From Mycolicibacterium komanii (GTDB lineage Bacteria > Actinomycetota > Actinomycetes > Mycobacteriales > Mycobacteriaceae): DNA of 64,000 bases. The DNA is taken from contig NZ_CVTA01000013.1 in the NCBI RefSeq assembly GCF_001050035.1, forward strand, positions 1 to 64,000, given 5' to 3'. Made by a program: the position numbers and the translations under genes. Under the pieces are notes generated by a model. That model was not told the origin of the DNA, searched no databases, and saw only the letters and a program-made list of their open reading frames with translations. This document shows positions 18,652 through 26,958 of this stretch, piece by piece. Numbering within the stretch: position 1 is the stretch's first letter; each line of letters starts with the position of its first letter.

Positions 18652-20061
18652 GTGGCTTCATCTCATTCGATCATCGACACCGTCGCGAACCTCGCCAAGC
18701 GGCGCGGCCTGGTCTACCAAGCGGGCGAGATCTACGGCGGCACGAAGTCGGCATGGGATTACGGCCCGCTGGGCGTCGAGCTCAAGGAGAACATCAAGCG
18801 CCAGTGGTGGCGGTCGGTGGTCACCAGCCGCGACGACGTCGTCGGCCTGGACTCGTCGATCATCCTGCCCCGCGAGGTGTGGGTGGCCTCGGGACACGTC
18901 GACGTGTTCAACGATCCGCTGGTCGAGTGCCTCAACTGTCACAAGCGGCATCGGCAGGATCACTTGCAGGAGGCGTACGCCGAGAAACAGTCGAAAAAAG
19001 ATGGGGTCACAGTGGACCCCGATTCCGTGCCGATGAGCGAGATCGCGTGCCCGGACTGCGGCACCAAGGGACAGTGGACCGAGCCGCGCGACTTCAACAT
19101 GATGCTCAAGACGTACCTCGGTCCGATCGAGACCGAGGAGGGGCTGCACTATCTGCGGCCCGAAACCGCGCAGGGCATCTTCGTGAACTTCACCAATGTG
19201 GTGACCACGCAACGCAAGAAGCCGCCGTTCGGCATCGCGCAGACGGGCAAGAGCTTCCGCAACGAGATCACGCCGGGCAACTTCATCTTCCGGACCCGCG
19301 AGTTCGAGCAGATGGAGATGGAGTTCTTCGTCGAGCCGTCGACCGCGCGCGAATGGCACCAGTACTGGATCGACGAGCGGCTGCAGTGGTACGTCGAACT
19401 CGGCATCGACCGCGACAACCTCCGGCTCTACGAGCACCCGAAGGAAAAGCTGTCGCACTACTCTGACCGGACCGTCGACATCGAGTACAAGTTCGGCTTC
19501 CAGGGCAGCCCATGGGGTGAGCTCGAGGGTGTCGCGAACCGCACCGACTTCGACTTGTCCACGCACTCAAAGCATTCCGGCGTCGACCTGTCGTACTACG
19601 ACCAGGCCAACGACACCCGCTACGTCCCCTACGTAATCGAGCCGGCGGCCGGGCTGACGCGGTCGTTCATGGCGTTTTTGGTCGACGCCTACGCCGAGGA
19701 CGAGGCGCCGAACGCCAAGGGCGGCGTCGACAAGCGCACGGTGTTGCGGCTGGACCCGCGGCTCGCGCCGGTCAAGGCCGCGGTGCTGCCGCTGTCGCGC
19801 AACGAGGCGCTCTCGCCGAAGGCGCGTGACCTCGCCGCGGAACTGCGCAAGTGCTGGAACGTCGACTTCGACGACGCGGGTGCCATCGGCCGGCGCTACC
19901 GCCGCCAGGACGAGATCGGCACCCCGTTCTGTGTGACGGTCGACTTCGACTCACTGGAGGACCACGCGGTCACCATCCGCGAGCGCGACGCGATGACGCA
20001 GGACCGGGTATCGCTGGACAACGCCAGCGACTACCTCGCCGCCCGTCTCAAAGGCTGCTGA
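18652..20061 (+). CDS. glyS: Glycyl-tRNA synthetase (dimeric class II)
   Basis: Charges tRNA-Gly. It has 469 residues with the eukaryote/archaea-like alpha2 architecture: motif 1 region [17 protein letters not shown] (about 37-53), [13 protein letters not shown], motif 2 [25 protein letters not shown] (about 202-226) and motif 3 [10 protein letters not shown] (about 337-346). An insertion at about 91-140 contains CLNC (Cys93, Cys96) and CPDC (Cys133, Cys136), a probable zinc ribbon; the M. tuberculosis enzyme, as I recall its sequence, lacks these cysteines. GTG 18652 is chosen because the conserved start [14 protein letters not shown] begins just after it. It is divergent from smtB-zur. Confidence 0.95.
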   Translation: MASSHSIIDTVANLAKRRGLVYQAGEIYGGTKSAWDYGPLGVELKENIKRQWWRSVVTSRDDVVGLDSSIILPREVWVASGHVDVFNDPLVECLNCHKRHRQDHLQEAYAEKQSKKDGVTVDPDSVPMSEIACPDCGTKGQWTEPRDFNMMLKTYLGPIETEEGLHYLRPETAQGIFVNFTNVVTTQRKKPPFGIAQTGKSFRNEITPGNFIFRTREFEQMEMEFFVEPSTAREWHQYWIDERLQWYVELGIDRDNLRLYEHPKEKLSHYSDRTVDIEYKFGFQGSPWGELEGVANRTDFDLSTHSKHSGVDLSYYDQANDTRYVPYVIEPAAGLTRSFMAFLVDAYAEDEAPNAKGGVDKRTVLRLDPRLAPVKAAVLPLSRNEALSPKARDLAAELRKCWNVDFDDAGAIGRRYRRQDEIGTPFCVTVDFDSLEDHAVTIRERDAMTQDRVSLDNASDYLAARLKGC

Positions 20062-20071
20062 CCACTAACCG

Positions 20072-20195
20072 CGAGCGTGCGTGTCTGCACACGACACGCC
20101 GCGGAAAGCCAGCACCTTACGCACGCTCGGACGGCGACGAGCGTGCGCAACCCGTCGGGAATCGGCGGGGTGTCGTGTGCAAACACGCACGCTCG
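20072..20195. repeat. Two inverted 58-bp palindromic repeat units between convergent genes
   Basis: Unit 1 is 20072-20129 and unit 2 is 20138-20195, in opposite orientation and 8 bp apart. Each is bounded by the 10-bp inverted pair CGAGCGTGCG / CGCACGCTCG, so this core occurs four times (20072, 20120, 20138, 20186). The outer 30-bp arms (20072-20101 and 20166-20195) are complementary at about 28 of 30 positions and share GCACACGACAC. The array fills the gap between the convergent glyS and TPM genes, where it can form strong hairpins and may terminate transcription from both sides. It resembles REP/BIME-type intergenic repeats. Confidence 0.85.
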
Positions 20196-20224
20196 CCGAA
20201 TGGGGAGACCTAGAAGCGGGGCGC

Positions 20225-22240
20225 CTAGAAGCGGCCGCCGCCGCCGAACATTCCGCCTCCGCCACCGGAGCCGCCGAACGAACCGGGGCCGAACCCGCCG
20301 CCACCGAACCCGCCGCCGCCGAAACCGCCGAAGCCGCCACGCATCCCGCCGCTGAGGATGTTGCCGATCAGGATGCCGCCGATGACGGCGCCCATGTTGC
20401 CCCCGCCGCCGCGGCCGCCGCCGAACGGACCCATGAACGAGTTGTGCGCGTTCTGCACGTCGGCGCTGGCCAGGGTCTGCGCCTGCGACGCGAGCATCGC
20501 GGCGCCGTTCGCGTGGGCGATGGCCCCGGCGGGATCGCTCTCCCGCTTTTCTTCGGCGGCGCTGATCTGTCGGACCGCCTCGGCCAGCCGGGTGCGGGCC
20601 TCGGGCCCGATGATGCCGCGGCGGGTGTCGATGAAGTCCGACACCGACCGGACCCGTGACCGCGCCGTGAACAGCGCCTCGTCGAGCGCTCGTTTGAGTC
20701 GCTCGGCGGCCTCGCGCTCCTCTTCGACGGCGGCGAGCAGCCGGTCGAGGTTCGCGTCCGCCTTCGTCAGTTCGGTGAACGTACTCAGCGGGTCGGTCGC
20801 TTTCGCGCGCTGCGCGGTCGCGACGGCGGCCGCGGCGGCGTCGCGCGCCTCGGCCAGCTGCGCGGCCTGCGGCACGTTGCCCTGCTGCAGGAGGGCGCCT
20901 GCCTGTTTGATGCCGTTCTGGATGTCCTCGATCGTCGCGGGCAGCGCCGCGGCGGCTCGCCGGATGTCGCTGGCCGCGCTGTCCACCGCGTCGAGCAGCC
21001 CACGCGCCTGAACCAAGGCGGACTCCGCCGCACGCACACACTCGACGAGTTCGCTCTGGCTTCCCGGCACCGGACGGGTGGCGAGTTCGCGGCCCCTGCT
21101 GATGCCCTGGTCGGCGAAGGTGAGCAATTCCTTGGCCGCGTCGACGTTTCCGGCCACCGAGCTCAGCGCCGCCGCGTCGAATTCGCTGTGCAGCTGCGTA
21201 AGCTTCTCGCGCGACGGGTCGAGCCGGGCGGTGATGTCGACGACCCGCTGAGTCATCGCGTCCAGCTTCGACGGCGCGTTGATCACCAGGTTCCGCAGCT
21301 CGGTGAACGCATCCCGCTGCGCGTCCAACTCGCGGTCGGCCTTGGCCGCCGCCACCACCACGCGGGTCAGCAGGTCGCGACGCTGGGCAGGCGTCTCCGG
21401 GATGGCGTCGTCGAGGATCTGCCGAACGTTGAACGCCTGTGCGAGCGTCGTTTTCGCGTTGTTCACCGCCCGTGTGAACGGCTCGGTCCGTTCTGCGCCG
21501 AACTCCTCGACCGCCAGCTCCAGCTCGTGGTCACTGGTGCGCACCGCGTTGTCCACCTCGACCACCATCGCGCGCGACAGATCGTCGAGGGCGTCAAGCG
21601 ACACCGACGCCAACGCCTGCGGATCGGTGGGATCCACCCGGCGCGCGGCGGCGAACTCGGCCTCGCGACGCTTGCGGCGCCGGCGTCGACGCCAGATCAT
21701 CAGCACCACCACCGCCAGCGCGATCACCCCGAGCGCCACGAGCAGCCCGACCCAGCTGAGGCTGCCGGAACTACTCGACGCCGCGAGCCCGTCGGCAGCT
21801 GCGACCGCCGCTTTCGCCCAGTCGCTCTGCCGCAGTGCGGGTTCGATGTCGTTGCGCCGCACGCTGTCCACCCGGCTCGCGCTCAGCTCGGTGGCGCTGT
21901 CGGGCACCAGGAACGCGTACGAGCGGTCGACCGTGGCCACCGCGAGCAGGGCGTCGTAGGACCCCAGGTCGCTGGCGCGCATGGTGTTGCGCGCCCAGGT
22001 TTCGGCCGACTGACGGTCGAACGAGTCCACAAACACCACCCACAGCCGGGTCTTGCGGCTGTTGTAGAGCGAGTCGATCGCCGACGTCACCTCCGCCCGG
22101 CCGGCGCTGTCGAGGACGCCCGCGTTGTCGGTGACGTAGCCCGGAAGTCGAAACGGCGGCTCGGCGGACACCGTCGGCGCGATCAGGGCACCGGCGGTGA
22201 GCATGGCGAGCACGAGGGTCAGCAAGCGAACGAGGCGCAT
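20225..22240 (-). CDS. Exported TPM-domain membrane protein, Rv2345-like
   Basis: A 671-residue membrane protein. It has a signal peptide (1-26, cut after VSA), an extracytoplasmic TPM domain (about 30-150: LPGYVTDNAGVLDSAGR, TRLWVVFVDSFDRQSAETWA, DALLAVATVDRSYAFLV), one transmembrane helix (about 163-186), a basic stop-transfer RRRRRRKRREAEFAAARR, a long helical/coiled cytoplasmic region (about 210-600) and a Gly/Phe-rich tail (about 608-671). Rv2345 has a similar length. TPM domains can be phosphatases or assembly factors; the role in mycobacteria is not known to me. ATG 22240 is taken at the signal peptide. It is divergent from dgt and converges on glyS across the palindromic repeats. Confidence 0.88.
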   Translation of the reverse strand: MRLVRLLTLVLAMLTAGALIAPTVSAEPPFRLPGYVTDNAGVLDSAGRAEVTSAIDSLYNSRKTRLWVVFVDSFDRQSAETWARNTMRASDLGSYDALLAVATVDRSYAFLVPDSATELSASRVDSVRRNDIEPALRQSDWAKAAVAAADGLAASSSSGSLSWVGLLVALGVIALAVVVLMIWRRRRRRKRREAEFAAARRVDPTDPQALASVSLDALDDLSRAMVVEVDNAVRTSDHELELAVEEFGAERTEPFTRAVNNAKTTLAQAFNVRQILDDAIPETPAQRRDLLTRVVVAAAKADRELDAQRDAFTELRNLVINAPSKLDAMTQRVVDITARLDPSREKLTQLHSEFDAAALSSVAGNVDAAKELLTFADQGISRGRELATRPVPGSQSELVECVRAAESALVQARGLLDAVDSAASDIRRAAAALPATIEDIQNGIKQAGALLQQGNVPQAAQLAEARDAAAAAVATAQRAKATDPLSTFTELTKADANLDRLLAAVEEEREAAERLKRALDEALFTARSRVRSVSDFIDTRRGIIGPEARTRLAEAVRQISAAEEKRESDPAGAIAHANGAAMLASQAQTLASADVQNAHNSFMGPFGGGRGGGGNMGAVIGGILIGNILSGGMRGGFGGFGGGGFGGGGFGPGSFGGSGGGGGMFGGGGRF

Positions 22241-22299
22241 GCTCGCCAATCTAGTGTGCGACGCGGTCGGGCCGGTCGGTGCTGGCAGACTATTCGTCG

Positions 22300-23556
22300 G
22301 TGACAGGCAACGGGGATCCCTACAACGAGTTCGACCGCGAGCGGTGGGTGGTCGAGCCCCCGAAGGGCGCCGCGCTCCCGGGCACCGACACCGAGCACCG
22401 CACCGATTTCGCCCGCGACCGGGCCCGGGTCCTGCACTGCGCGGCACTGCGCCGGCTGGCCGACAAGACTCAGGTCGTCGGACCCCGCCAGGGCGAGACG
22501 CCGCGCACCCGCCTCACGCATTCGCTGGAGGTCGCCCAGATCGGCCGCGGGATGGCGATCGGGCTGGGTTGCGATCCGGACCTCGTCGACCTCGCCGGCC
22601 TGGCCCACGACATCGGCCACCCGCCCTACGGTCACAACGGCGAACGCGCCCTGAACGAGATCGCCGCCGACTGCGGCGGTTTCGAGGGCAACGCCCAGAA
22701 CTTCCGCATCCTGACGCGTCTCGAACCGAAAGTGGTTGACGCGCAGAAGGAGAGCGCTGGCCTCAACCTCACCCGCGCCGCGCTGGACGCCGTCACCAAG
22801 TATCCGTGGCGACGCGGGACGCGGCCGACCAAGTTCGGTTTCTACACCGACGATCTGCCCGTCGCCGACTGGGTGCGCGCCGACGCGCCCGCCGAGACGC
22901 CGTGCCTGGAGGCTCAGGTCATGGACTGGGCCGACGACGTCGCCTACTCGGTGCACGACGTCGAGGACGGCGTGGTGTCCGGTCGCATCGACATGCGCGT
23001 CCTGGCCGACGCCGACGCCGCGGCTGTGCTGGGTCGGCTGGGGGAGTCGAGCGGCATGGGTGGCGGGATGCGGGCCGACGACCTGGTGGCCGCGGCGACG
23101 CGGCTCTCCAGCCTGCCCGTGGTCGCCGCGGTCGGTAAGTACGACGGCACCCTGGCGGCGTCCGTCGCGCTCAAGAGGCTGACGAGCGAACTGGTCGGCC
23201 GGTTCGCGTCGGCGGCCATCGCGGCGACCCGCGCCGAATCCGGCCGGGGTCCGCTGGTCCGCTACCAGGCCGACCTGCGCGTGCCCGATCTGGTGCGGGC
23301 CGAGGTCGCGGTGCTCAAGATCCTGGCGCTGCAGTTCATCATGTCGGACCCGCGGCACCTGGAGCTGCAGGCGCGACAGCGCGAACGCGTGCACCGGGTG
23401 GTGGAGTGGGTCGCCGCGAGAGCACCCGCCACGCTCGATCCAATCTTCGTGCCGGCGTACAACGCGGCCGGTGACGACGGAGCCCGCCTGCGGGTGGTCA
23501 TCGACCAGGTCGCGTCCTTCACGGAGGGCCGTCTCGAGCGCTTGGAACCCGCCTAG
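22300..23556 (+). CDS. dgt: Dgt, deoxyguanosinetriphosphate triphosphohydrolase-like protein
   Basis: HD-superfamily dNTP triphosphohydrolase (dNTP to deoxynucleoside and triphosphate), affecting dNTP pools. It has 418 residues. The metal-binding HD motif is spread over [13 protein letters not shown] (His), [15 protein letters not shown] (His-Asp) and [16 protein letters not shown] (Asp). It corresponds to M. tuberculosis Rv2344c. GTG 22300 is chosen because residues from [13 protein letters not shown] match the family start; GTG 22279 would add seven residues. No clear Shine-Dalgarno precedes either, so a leaderless transcript is possible. dnaG follows after 31 bp, as in other mycobacteria. 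Confidence 0.92.
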   Translation: MTGNGDPYNEFDRERWVVEPPKGAALPGTDTEHRTDFARDRARVLHCAALRRLADKTQVVGPRQGETPRTRLTHSLEVAQIGRGMAIGLGCDPDLVDLAGLAHDIGHPPYGHNGERALNEIAADCGGFEGNAQNFRILTRLEPKVVDAQKESAGLNLTRAALDAVTKYPWRRGTRPTKFGFYTDDLPVADWVRADAPAETPCLEAQVMDWADDVAYSVHDVEDGVVSGRIDMRVLADADAAAVLGRLGESSGMGGGMRADDLVAAATRLSSLPVVAAVGKYDGTLAASVALKRLTSELVGRFASAAIAATRAESGRGPLVRYQADLRVPDLVRAEVAVLKILALQFIMSDPRHLELQARQRERVHRVVEWVAARAPATLDPIFVPAYNAAGDDGARLRVVIDQVASFTEGRLERLEPA

Positions 23557-23575
23557 GCGTTCGCGCGGGGCGCTC

Positions 23576-23581
23576 TAGACT
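23576..23581 (+). promoter_or_regulatory. Candidate -10 for a leaderless dnaG transcript
   Basis: TAGACT ends 6 bp before the dnaG GTG, so transcription would begin at the start codon itself. No Shine-Dalgarno lies before the GTG. Leaderless mRNAs are common in mycobacteria. Confidence 0.45.
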
Positions 23582-23587
23582 GGCCCG

Positions 23588-25516
23588 GTGGCCGGCCGTA
23601 TCCCTGATCGCGACATCGCGGCCATTCGTGAGCAGGTTCGCATCGAGGACGTCGTCGGCGACTACGTGCAACTGCGCCGCGCCGGCGCGGACTCCATGAA
23701 GGGGCTGTGCCCGTTCCACGACGAGAAGTCGCCGTCGTTCCACGTGCGGCCGAACCACGGTCACTTCCACTGCTTCGGTTGCGGGGAGGGCGGCGACGTC
23801 TATGCGTTCGTCCAGAAGATCGAGCACGTCAGTTTCGTGGAGTCGGTCGAACTGCTCGCCGACCGCGTCGGCTACACGATCACCTACACCGGCTCCTCGA
23901 CCACCAACGTGCAGCGCGACCGCGGAAGCCGCAGCAGGTTGCTGGCCGCCAATGCGGCAGCCCAGGAGTTCTACGCCGCCGCGCTGGAGTCCGATGAGGC
24001 CGCGCCCGCGCGCCAATATCTGATCGAGAGGAACTTCGACGGCCAGGCGGCCAAACGGTTCGGCTGCGGTTTCGCGCCGTCCGGTTGGGACTCATTGACG
24101 AAACATTTGCTGCGCAAGGGTTTTGAGTTCAAGGAACTCGAGGCGGCCGGCCTGTCGCGAGAGGGTAAACGCGGCCCGATGGACCGCTTCCACCGCCGGC
24201 TGCTGTGGCCGATCAAGGCCAGCGGCGGCGAGGTGATCGGCTTCGGAGCCCGCCGGATCTTCGACGACGATCCGATGGAGGCCAAGTACGTCAACACCCC
24301 CGAAACGGTTTTGTACAAGAAGTCGGCGGTGCTGTTCGGGCTGGATCTGGCCAAACGCGATATCGCCAAGGGCCACCAGGCGGTCGTGGTCGAGGGCTAC
24401 ACCGACGTGATGGCGATGCATCTGGCCGGGGTGACGACGGCGGTCGCGTCGTGCGGAACAGCCTTCGGTGATGAGCACCTGTCGATGCTGCGCCGACTCA
24501 TGATGGACGACAACTTCTTTCGTGGTGAACTGATCTACGTCTTCGACGGCGACGCCGCGGGCCGCGCCGCGGCGATCAAGGCGTTCGAAGGTGAGCAGAA
24601 CCTCGCGGGTCAGTCGTTCGTCGCGGTGGCCTCAGAAGACAAATTGGCGGGGATGGACCCGTGTGACATCCGGCTTCATTTCGGCGACGGCGCACTGCGC
24701 GACCTGGTGGCGCGTCGAACACCGTTGTTCGAGTTCGCCATTCGCACCGCGCTGGCCGAACACGACCTCGACAGCGCGGAGGGTCGCGTCGCCGCCCTGC
24801 GCCGGTGCGTGCCGATGGTGGCCCGCATCAAAGAGCCGATGCTGCGCGACGAGTACGCGCGACGGCTGACGGGCTGGGTGGGCTGGGCCGACGAGGCGCA
24901 GGTGCTGAGCCGGGTGCGCGAGGAAGCGCAGAAGCGCGGCCTGCCCGAGCGCGGCGGACGTCGGCGTGCCACCGAGCAGGCGCAGCCACGTCGGTCGCGT
25001 ACCGCGGACCTCGGAGCGCGGCCCGACCCGGCCGACCCGACGCTGTGGCCGCAGCGCGAAGCGCTCAAGGCGGCTCTGCAGTATCCGGCGCTCGCGGGGC
25101 CGGTGTTCGATTCGCTGACCGTCGAGAGCTTCACGCATCCGGGGTATGCGGCGGTGCGTTCGGCGATCGACGCCGCCGGTGGCACGTCGACCGGCCAGTC
25201 GGGTGCGGAGTGGATCGAGACGGTCCGGTCCAAGACCGAGGTGCCGGCGGCGGCGAGCCTGGTCAACGAACTCGGCGTCGAGGCCATCAACGTCGTCGAC
25301 GACGAGCGGTTGCCGCGCTACATCGGCGGGGTGCTGGCCCGGTTGCAGGAAGTGTGGGTGGGCCGCCAGATCGCCGAGGTGAAGTCCAAGCTCCAGCGGA
25401 TGTCGCCGGTCGAACAGGGCGACGAGTACCACGCGCTGTTCGGGGACCTGGTCGCGATGGAGGCGTATCGCCGCAGCCTGCTCGAACAGGCCAGCGGAGA
25501 CGACATCTCTGCGTAG
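23588..25516 (+). CDS. dnaG: DnaG, DNA primase
   Basis: Makes RNA primers at the replication fork. It has 642 residues (M. tuberculosis 639). An N-terminal CHC2 zinc ribbon has Cys41, His44, Cys62 and Cys65; the catalytic TOPRIM core spans about 250-345 (VVVEGYTDVMAMH with the catalytic Glu, LIYVFDGDAAGRAA with the metal-binding DxD); the C-terminal DnaB-binding domain covers about 480-640. GTG 23588 is the start. A basic linker (RGGRRRATEQAQPRRSR) separates core and C-terminus. It is downstream of dgt, with its own promoter candidate. Confidence 0.96.
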   Translation: MAGRIPDRDIAAIREQVRIEDVVGDYVQLRRAGADSMKGLCPFHDEKSPSFHVRPNHGHFHCFGCGEGGDVYAFVQKIEHVSFVESVELLADRVGYTITYTGSSTTNVQRDRGSRSRLLAANAAAQEFYAAALESDEAAPARQYLIERNFDGQAAKRFGCGFAPSGWDSLTKHLLRKGFEFKELEAAGLSREGKRGPMDRFHRRLLWPIKASGGEVIGFGARRIFDDDPMEAKYVNTPETVLYKKSAVLFGLDLAKRDIAKGHQAVVVEGYTDVMAMHLAGVTTAVASCGTAFGDEHLSMLRRLMMDDNFFRGELIYVFDGDAAGRAAAIKAFEGEQNLAGQSFVAVASEDKLAGMDPCDIRLHFGDGALRDLVARRTPLFEFAIRTALAEHDLDSAEGRVAALRRCVPMVARIKEPMLRDEYARRLTGWVGWADEAQVLSRVREEAQKRGLPERGGRRRATEQAQPRRSRTADLGARPDPADPTLWPQREALKAALQYPALAGPVFDSLTVESFTHPGYAAVRSAIDAAGGTSTGQSGAEWIETVRSKTEVPAAASLVNELGVEAINVVDDERLPRYIGGVLARLQEVWVGRQIAEVKSKLQRMSPVEQGDEYHALFGDLVAMEAYRRSLLEQASGDDISA

Positions 25517-25545
25517 TCCGCGGTAACGCGATAGGGTAAGCGCGC

Positions 25546-25551
25546 TATACA
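25546..25551 (+). promoter_or_regulatory. Candidate -10 upstream of the small secreted protein
   Basis: TATACA lies 35 bp before the GTG at 25581, in the 64-bp gap after dnaG. No TTGACA-like -35 is evident. A clear AGGAAGG ribosome site (25567-25573) follows. Confidence 0.4.
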
Positions 25552-25580
25552 ACCGTGGGAACGGTCAGGAAGGCGTGCAC

Positions 25581-25880
25581 GTGACATCGACCAACAACCG
25601 GGCGCGGCGGCTCGTCGCCGCCGGCGCATTCGCCGTCGCCGCGGTCGCGGCACCGATCGCAGCCTCCGTTCTGGGAAGTACGTCCGATGCGGGTCAGCCG
25701 CTCGGCCAATGCCTGGCGTGGTTCGGGAACAAGGAAGACGGCCACTGCCTCGGAGTGTCCAATGGCAACGGTGTCAACGTCGGAACGCCGCAGTTCGGCC
25801 TCAACGGGTCCGACGGGGCCGGCGTCACCACCGGACCCATGCTCCCGGGCCGGATCTACGGCAACGGAACGGGCTTCTAG
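25581..25880 (+). CDS. Small secreted protein with a two-cysteine loop
   Basis: A 99-residue exported protein. The N-terminus NNRARRLVAAGAFAVAAVAA... is a Sec signal peptide (about 1-30), leaving a mature peptide of about 70 residues rich in Gly, Asn and Thr, with two cysteines 12 apart (QCLAWFGNKEDGHCLG) that probably form a disulfide. GTG 25581 is preferred over GTG 25575 because AGGAAGG is 7 bp upstream of the former and overlaps the usual spacing for the latter. I do not recognise a named family, and M. tuberculosis has no annotated gene I can place here. It lies between dnaG and a convergent membrane-protein gene whose stop is 2 bp away. Confidence 0.75.
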   Translation: MTSTNNRARRLVAAGAFAVAAVAAPIAASVLGSTSDAGQPLGQCLAWFGNKEDGHCLGVSNGNGVNVGTPQFGLNGSDGAGVTTGPMLPGRIYGNGTGF

Positions 25881-25882
25881 TC

Positions 25883-26137
25883 CTACCGGGCCCTTCTCGC
25901 CTGCGCGGTCTCGGGACCGATGACCTCGGTTCCGCTGTCGATCTCGGTCAACGTGACCAGCGGTGGGTCCGGCGATACCCGGTCGGCGATCTTGCGGCGT
26001 CCGGCGTCGATCACGGCCTTGGCCGCGGGGCTCTCAGTGACCGCCTTGTAGGTTCCTGCGATCTGCTCATACCGGCGTCGGCCGGCCTTGGAGCCGAGTA
26101 CATAGCCGACACCCAATACGACGAAATACCCGATCAC
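25883..26137 (-). CDS. YtxH-like small membrane protein, Rv2342-like
   Basis: An 84-residue protein with one N-terminal hydrophobic helix (about 1-15, VIGYFVVLGVGYVLGSKAG) followed by a basic amphipathic region GRRRYEQIAGTYKAV and a soluble acidic tail, the layout of YtxH-like single-pass proteins. GTG 26137 is chosen because GGAAGGGACCCC precedes it directly; the ATG at 26173 would add 12 residues without a ribosome site. Position and strand relative to dnaG match M. tuberculosis Rv2342 (about 85 residues). The function is unknown. Confidence 0.72.
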   Translation of the reverse strand: MIGYFVVLGVGYVLGSKAGRRRYEQIAGTYKAVTESPAAKAVIDAGRRKIADRVSPDPPLVTLTEIDSGTEVIGPETAQARRAR

Positions 26138-26284
26138 GGGGTCCCTTCCAAACGATGGTGCGTTGTGCTCCATCCTGCCTCACGCACCTGAGAGCGCGAG
26201 CGGAGGCGGCGTATTGGCGGCGCCGCCGACCCGTACGCTAGAGTCAACCCCCGTCCCGCGCAGAGCGAGATCGCGGGCGAGCAG

Positions 26285-26357
<73 letters not shown>

Positions 26358-26431
26358 CAGGCATTACGACTTTCGCTTGCTCGACCGTGTCGGGACCACC
26401 CTTCCCACCCCACGCAGCGCATGATGGGCGC

Positions 26432-26800
26432 ATGGCTGATGCAGGACTCTGGATTGCGTGGGGAATCCCCACCCGTGGACGCGAAACGCAGGCGCTCGAT
26501 CTCTTCCGGGAGTCGCTCGAGGGCTATGGCGCCGAGCTCCTGCGCGACGGGAGGATCGAGCGTTACGACGTCGCGATCCTGCGCCCGCAGAACATCGAGC
26601 TCGGAGGGTTCGTTCTGGTCCAGGGATCGAAGGAACAGATCGACGCGCTGCGTCGCGACGAGGACTTCCAGCAGTTCGTGAACCACATCCAACTGGTGGC
26701 CGACAGGGTCGGCATGGTCGACGCCTGGGTCAACGACGGCCTGGAAGAGGCCTTCGGGCTCTACGAAAGGGCCCTGCAGAAAGCCGGCATCTCTTCGTAG
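26432..26800 (+). CDS. Conserved hypothetical protein (about 122 residues)
   Basis: A compact soluble protein starting MADAGLWIAWGIPTRGRE. It reads like an alpha/beta ferredoxin-like (dimeric barrel) protein: a strand WIAWG, helix ALDLFRESLEGYGAEL, strands DVAILRP and GGFVLVQGS, and helix EQIDALRRDEDFQQFVNHIQ. No cysteines or catalytic motif are seen, so the fold assignment is inference. ATG 26432 is chosen because upstream sequence in frame translates the tRNA gene and is not protein-like. It stands alone between tRNA-Asn and the DUF4185 gene. Confidence 0.7.
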   Translation: MADAGLWIAWGIPTRGRETQALDLFRESLEGYGAELLRDGRIERYDVAILRPQNIELGGFVLVQGSKEQIDALRRDEDFQQFVNHIQLVADRVGMVDAWVNDGLEEAFGLYERALQKAGISS

Positions 26801-26899
26801 AGGTAGCTCTGGACTGAGCCCGTAACGCAAAACCGCTCCTCGGCGATGACTGCACTGACAGTTGTTGCGAATGAGACATCTGCCGATTTTGCTGTACAC

Positions 26900-26943
26900 C
26901 CCCGTAACTGCTATTACATTGCTTCAACGGGGCGGGGGTTTTT
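26900..26943 (+). terminator. Hairpin plus T-run immediately before the DUF4185 gene
   Basis: CCCCGT (26900-26905) pairs with ACGGGG (26927-26932) around a 21-base loop, followed by CGGGGG and five T residues (26939-26943), then the GGAGGGGAAGC ribosome site (about 26948-26958). It may be a leftover terminator of the preceding gene or an attenuator in the leader. The long loop makes it a weak intrinsic terminator. Confidence 0.4.
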
Positions 26944-26958
26944 CTTCGGAGGGGAAGC

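Noticed and set aside
20065..20340. Small coding frames across the palindromic repeats
   Set aside because: They translate the inverted repeat itself and the Gly-rich antisense of the TPM tail; no ribosome sites and no protein-like composition.
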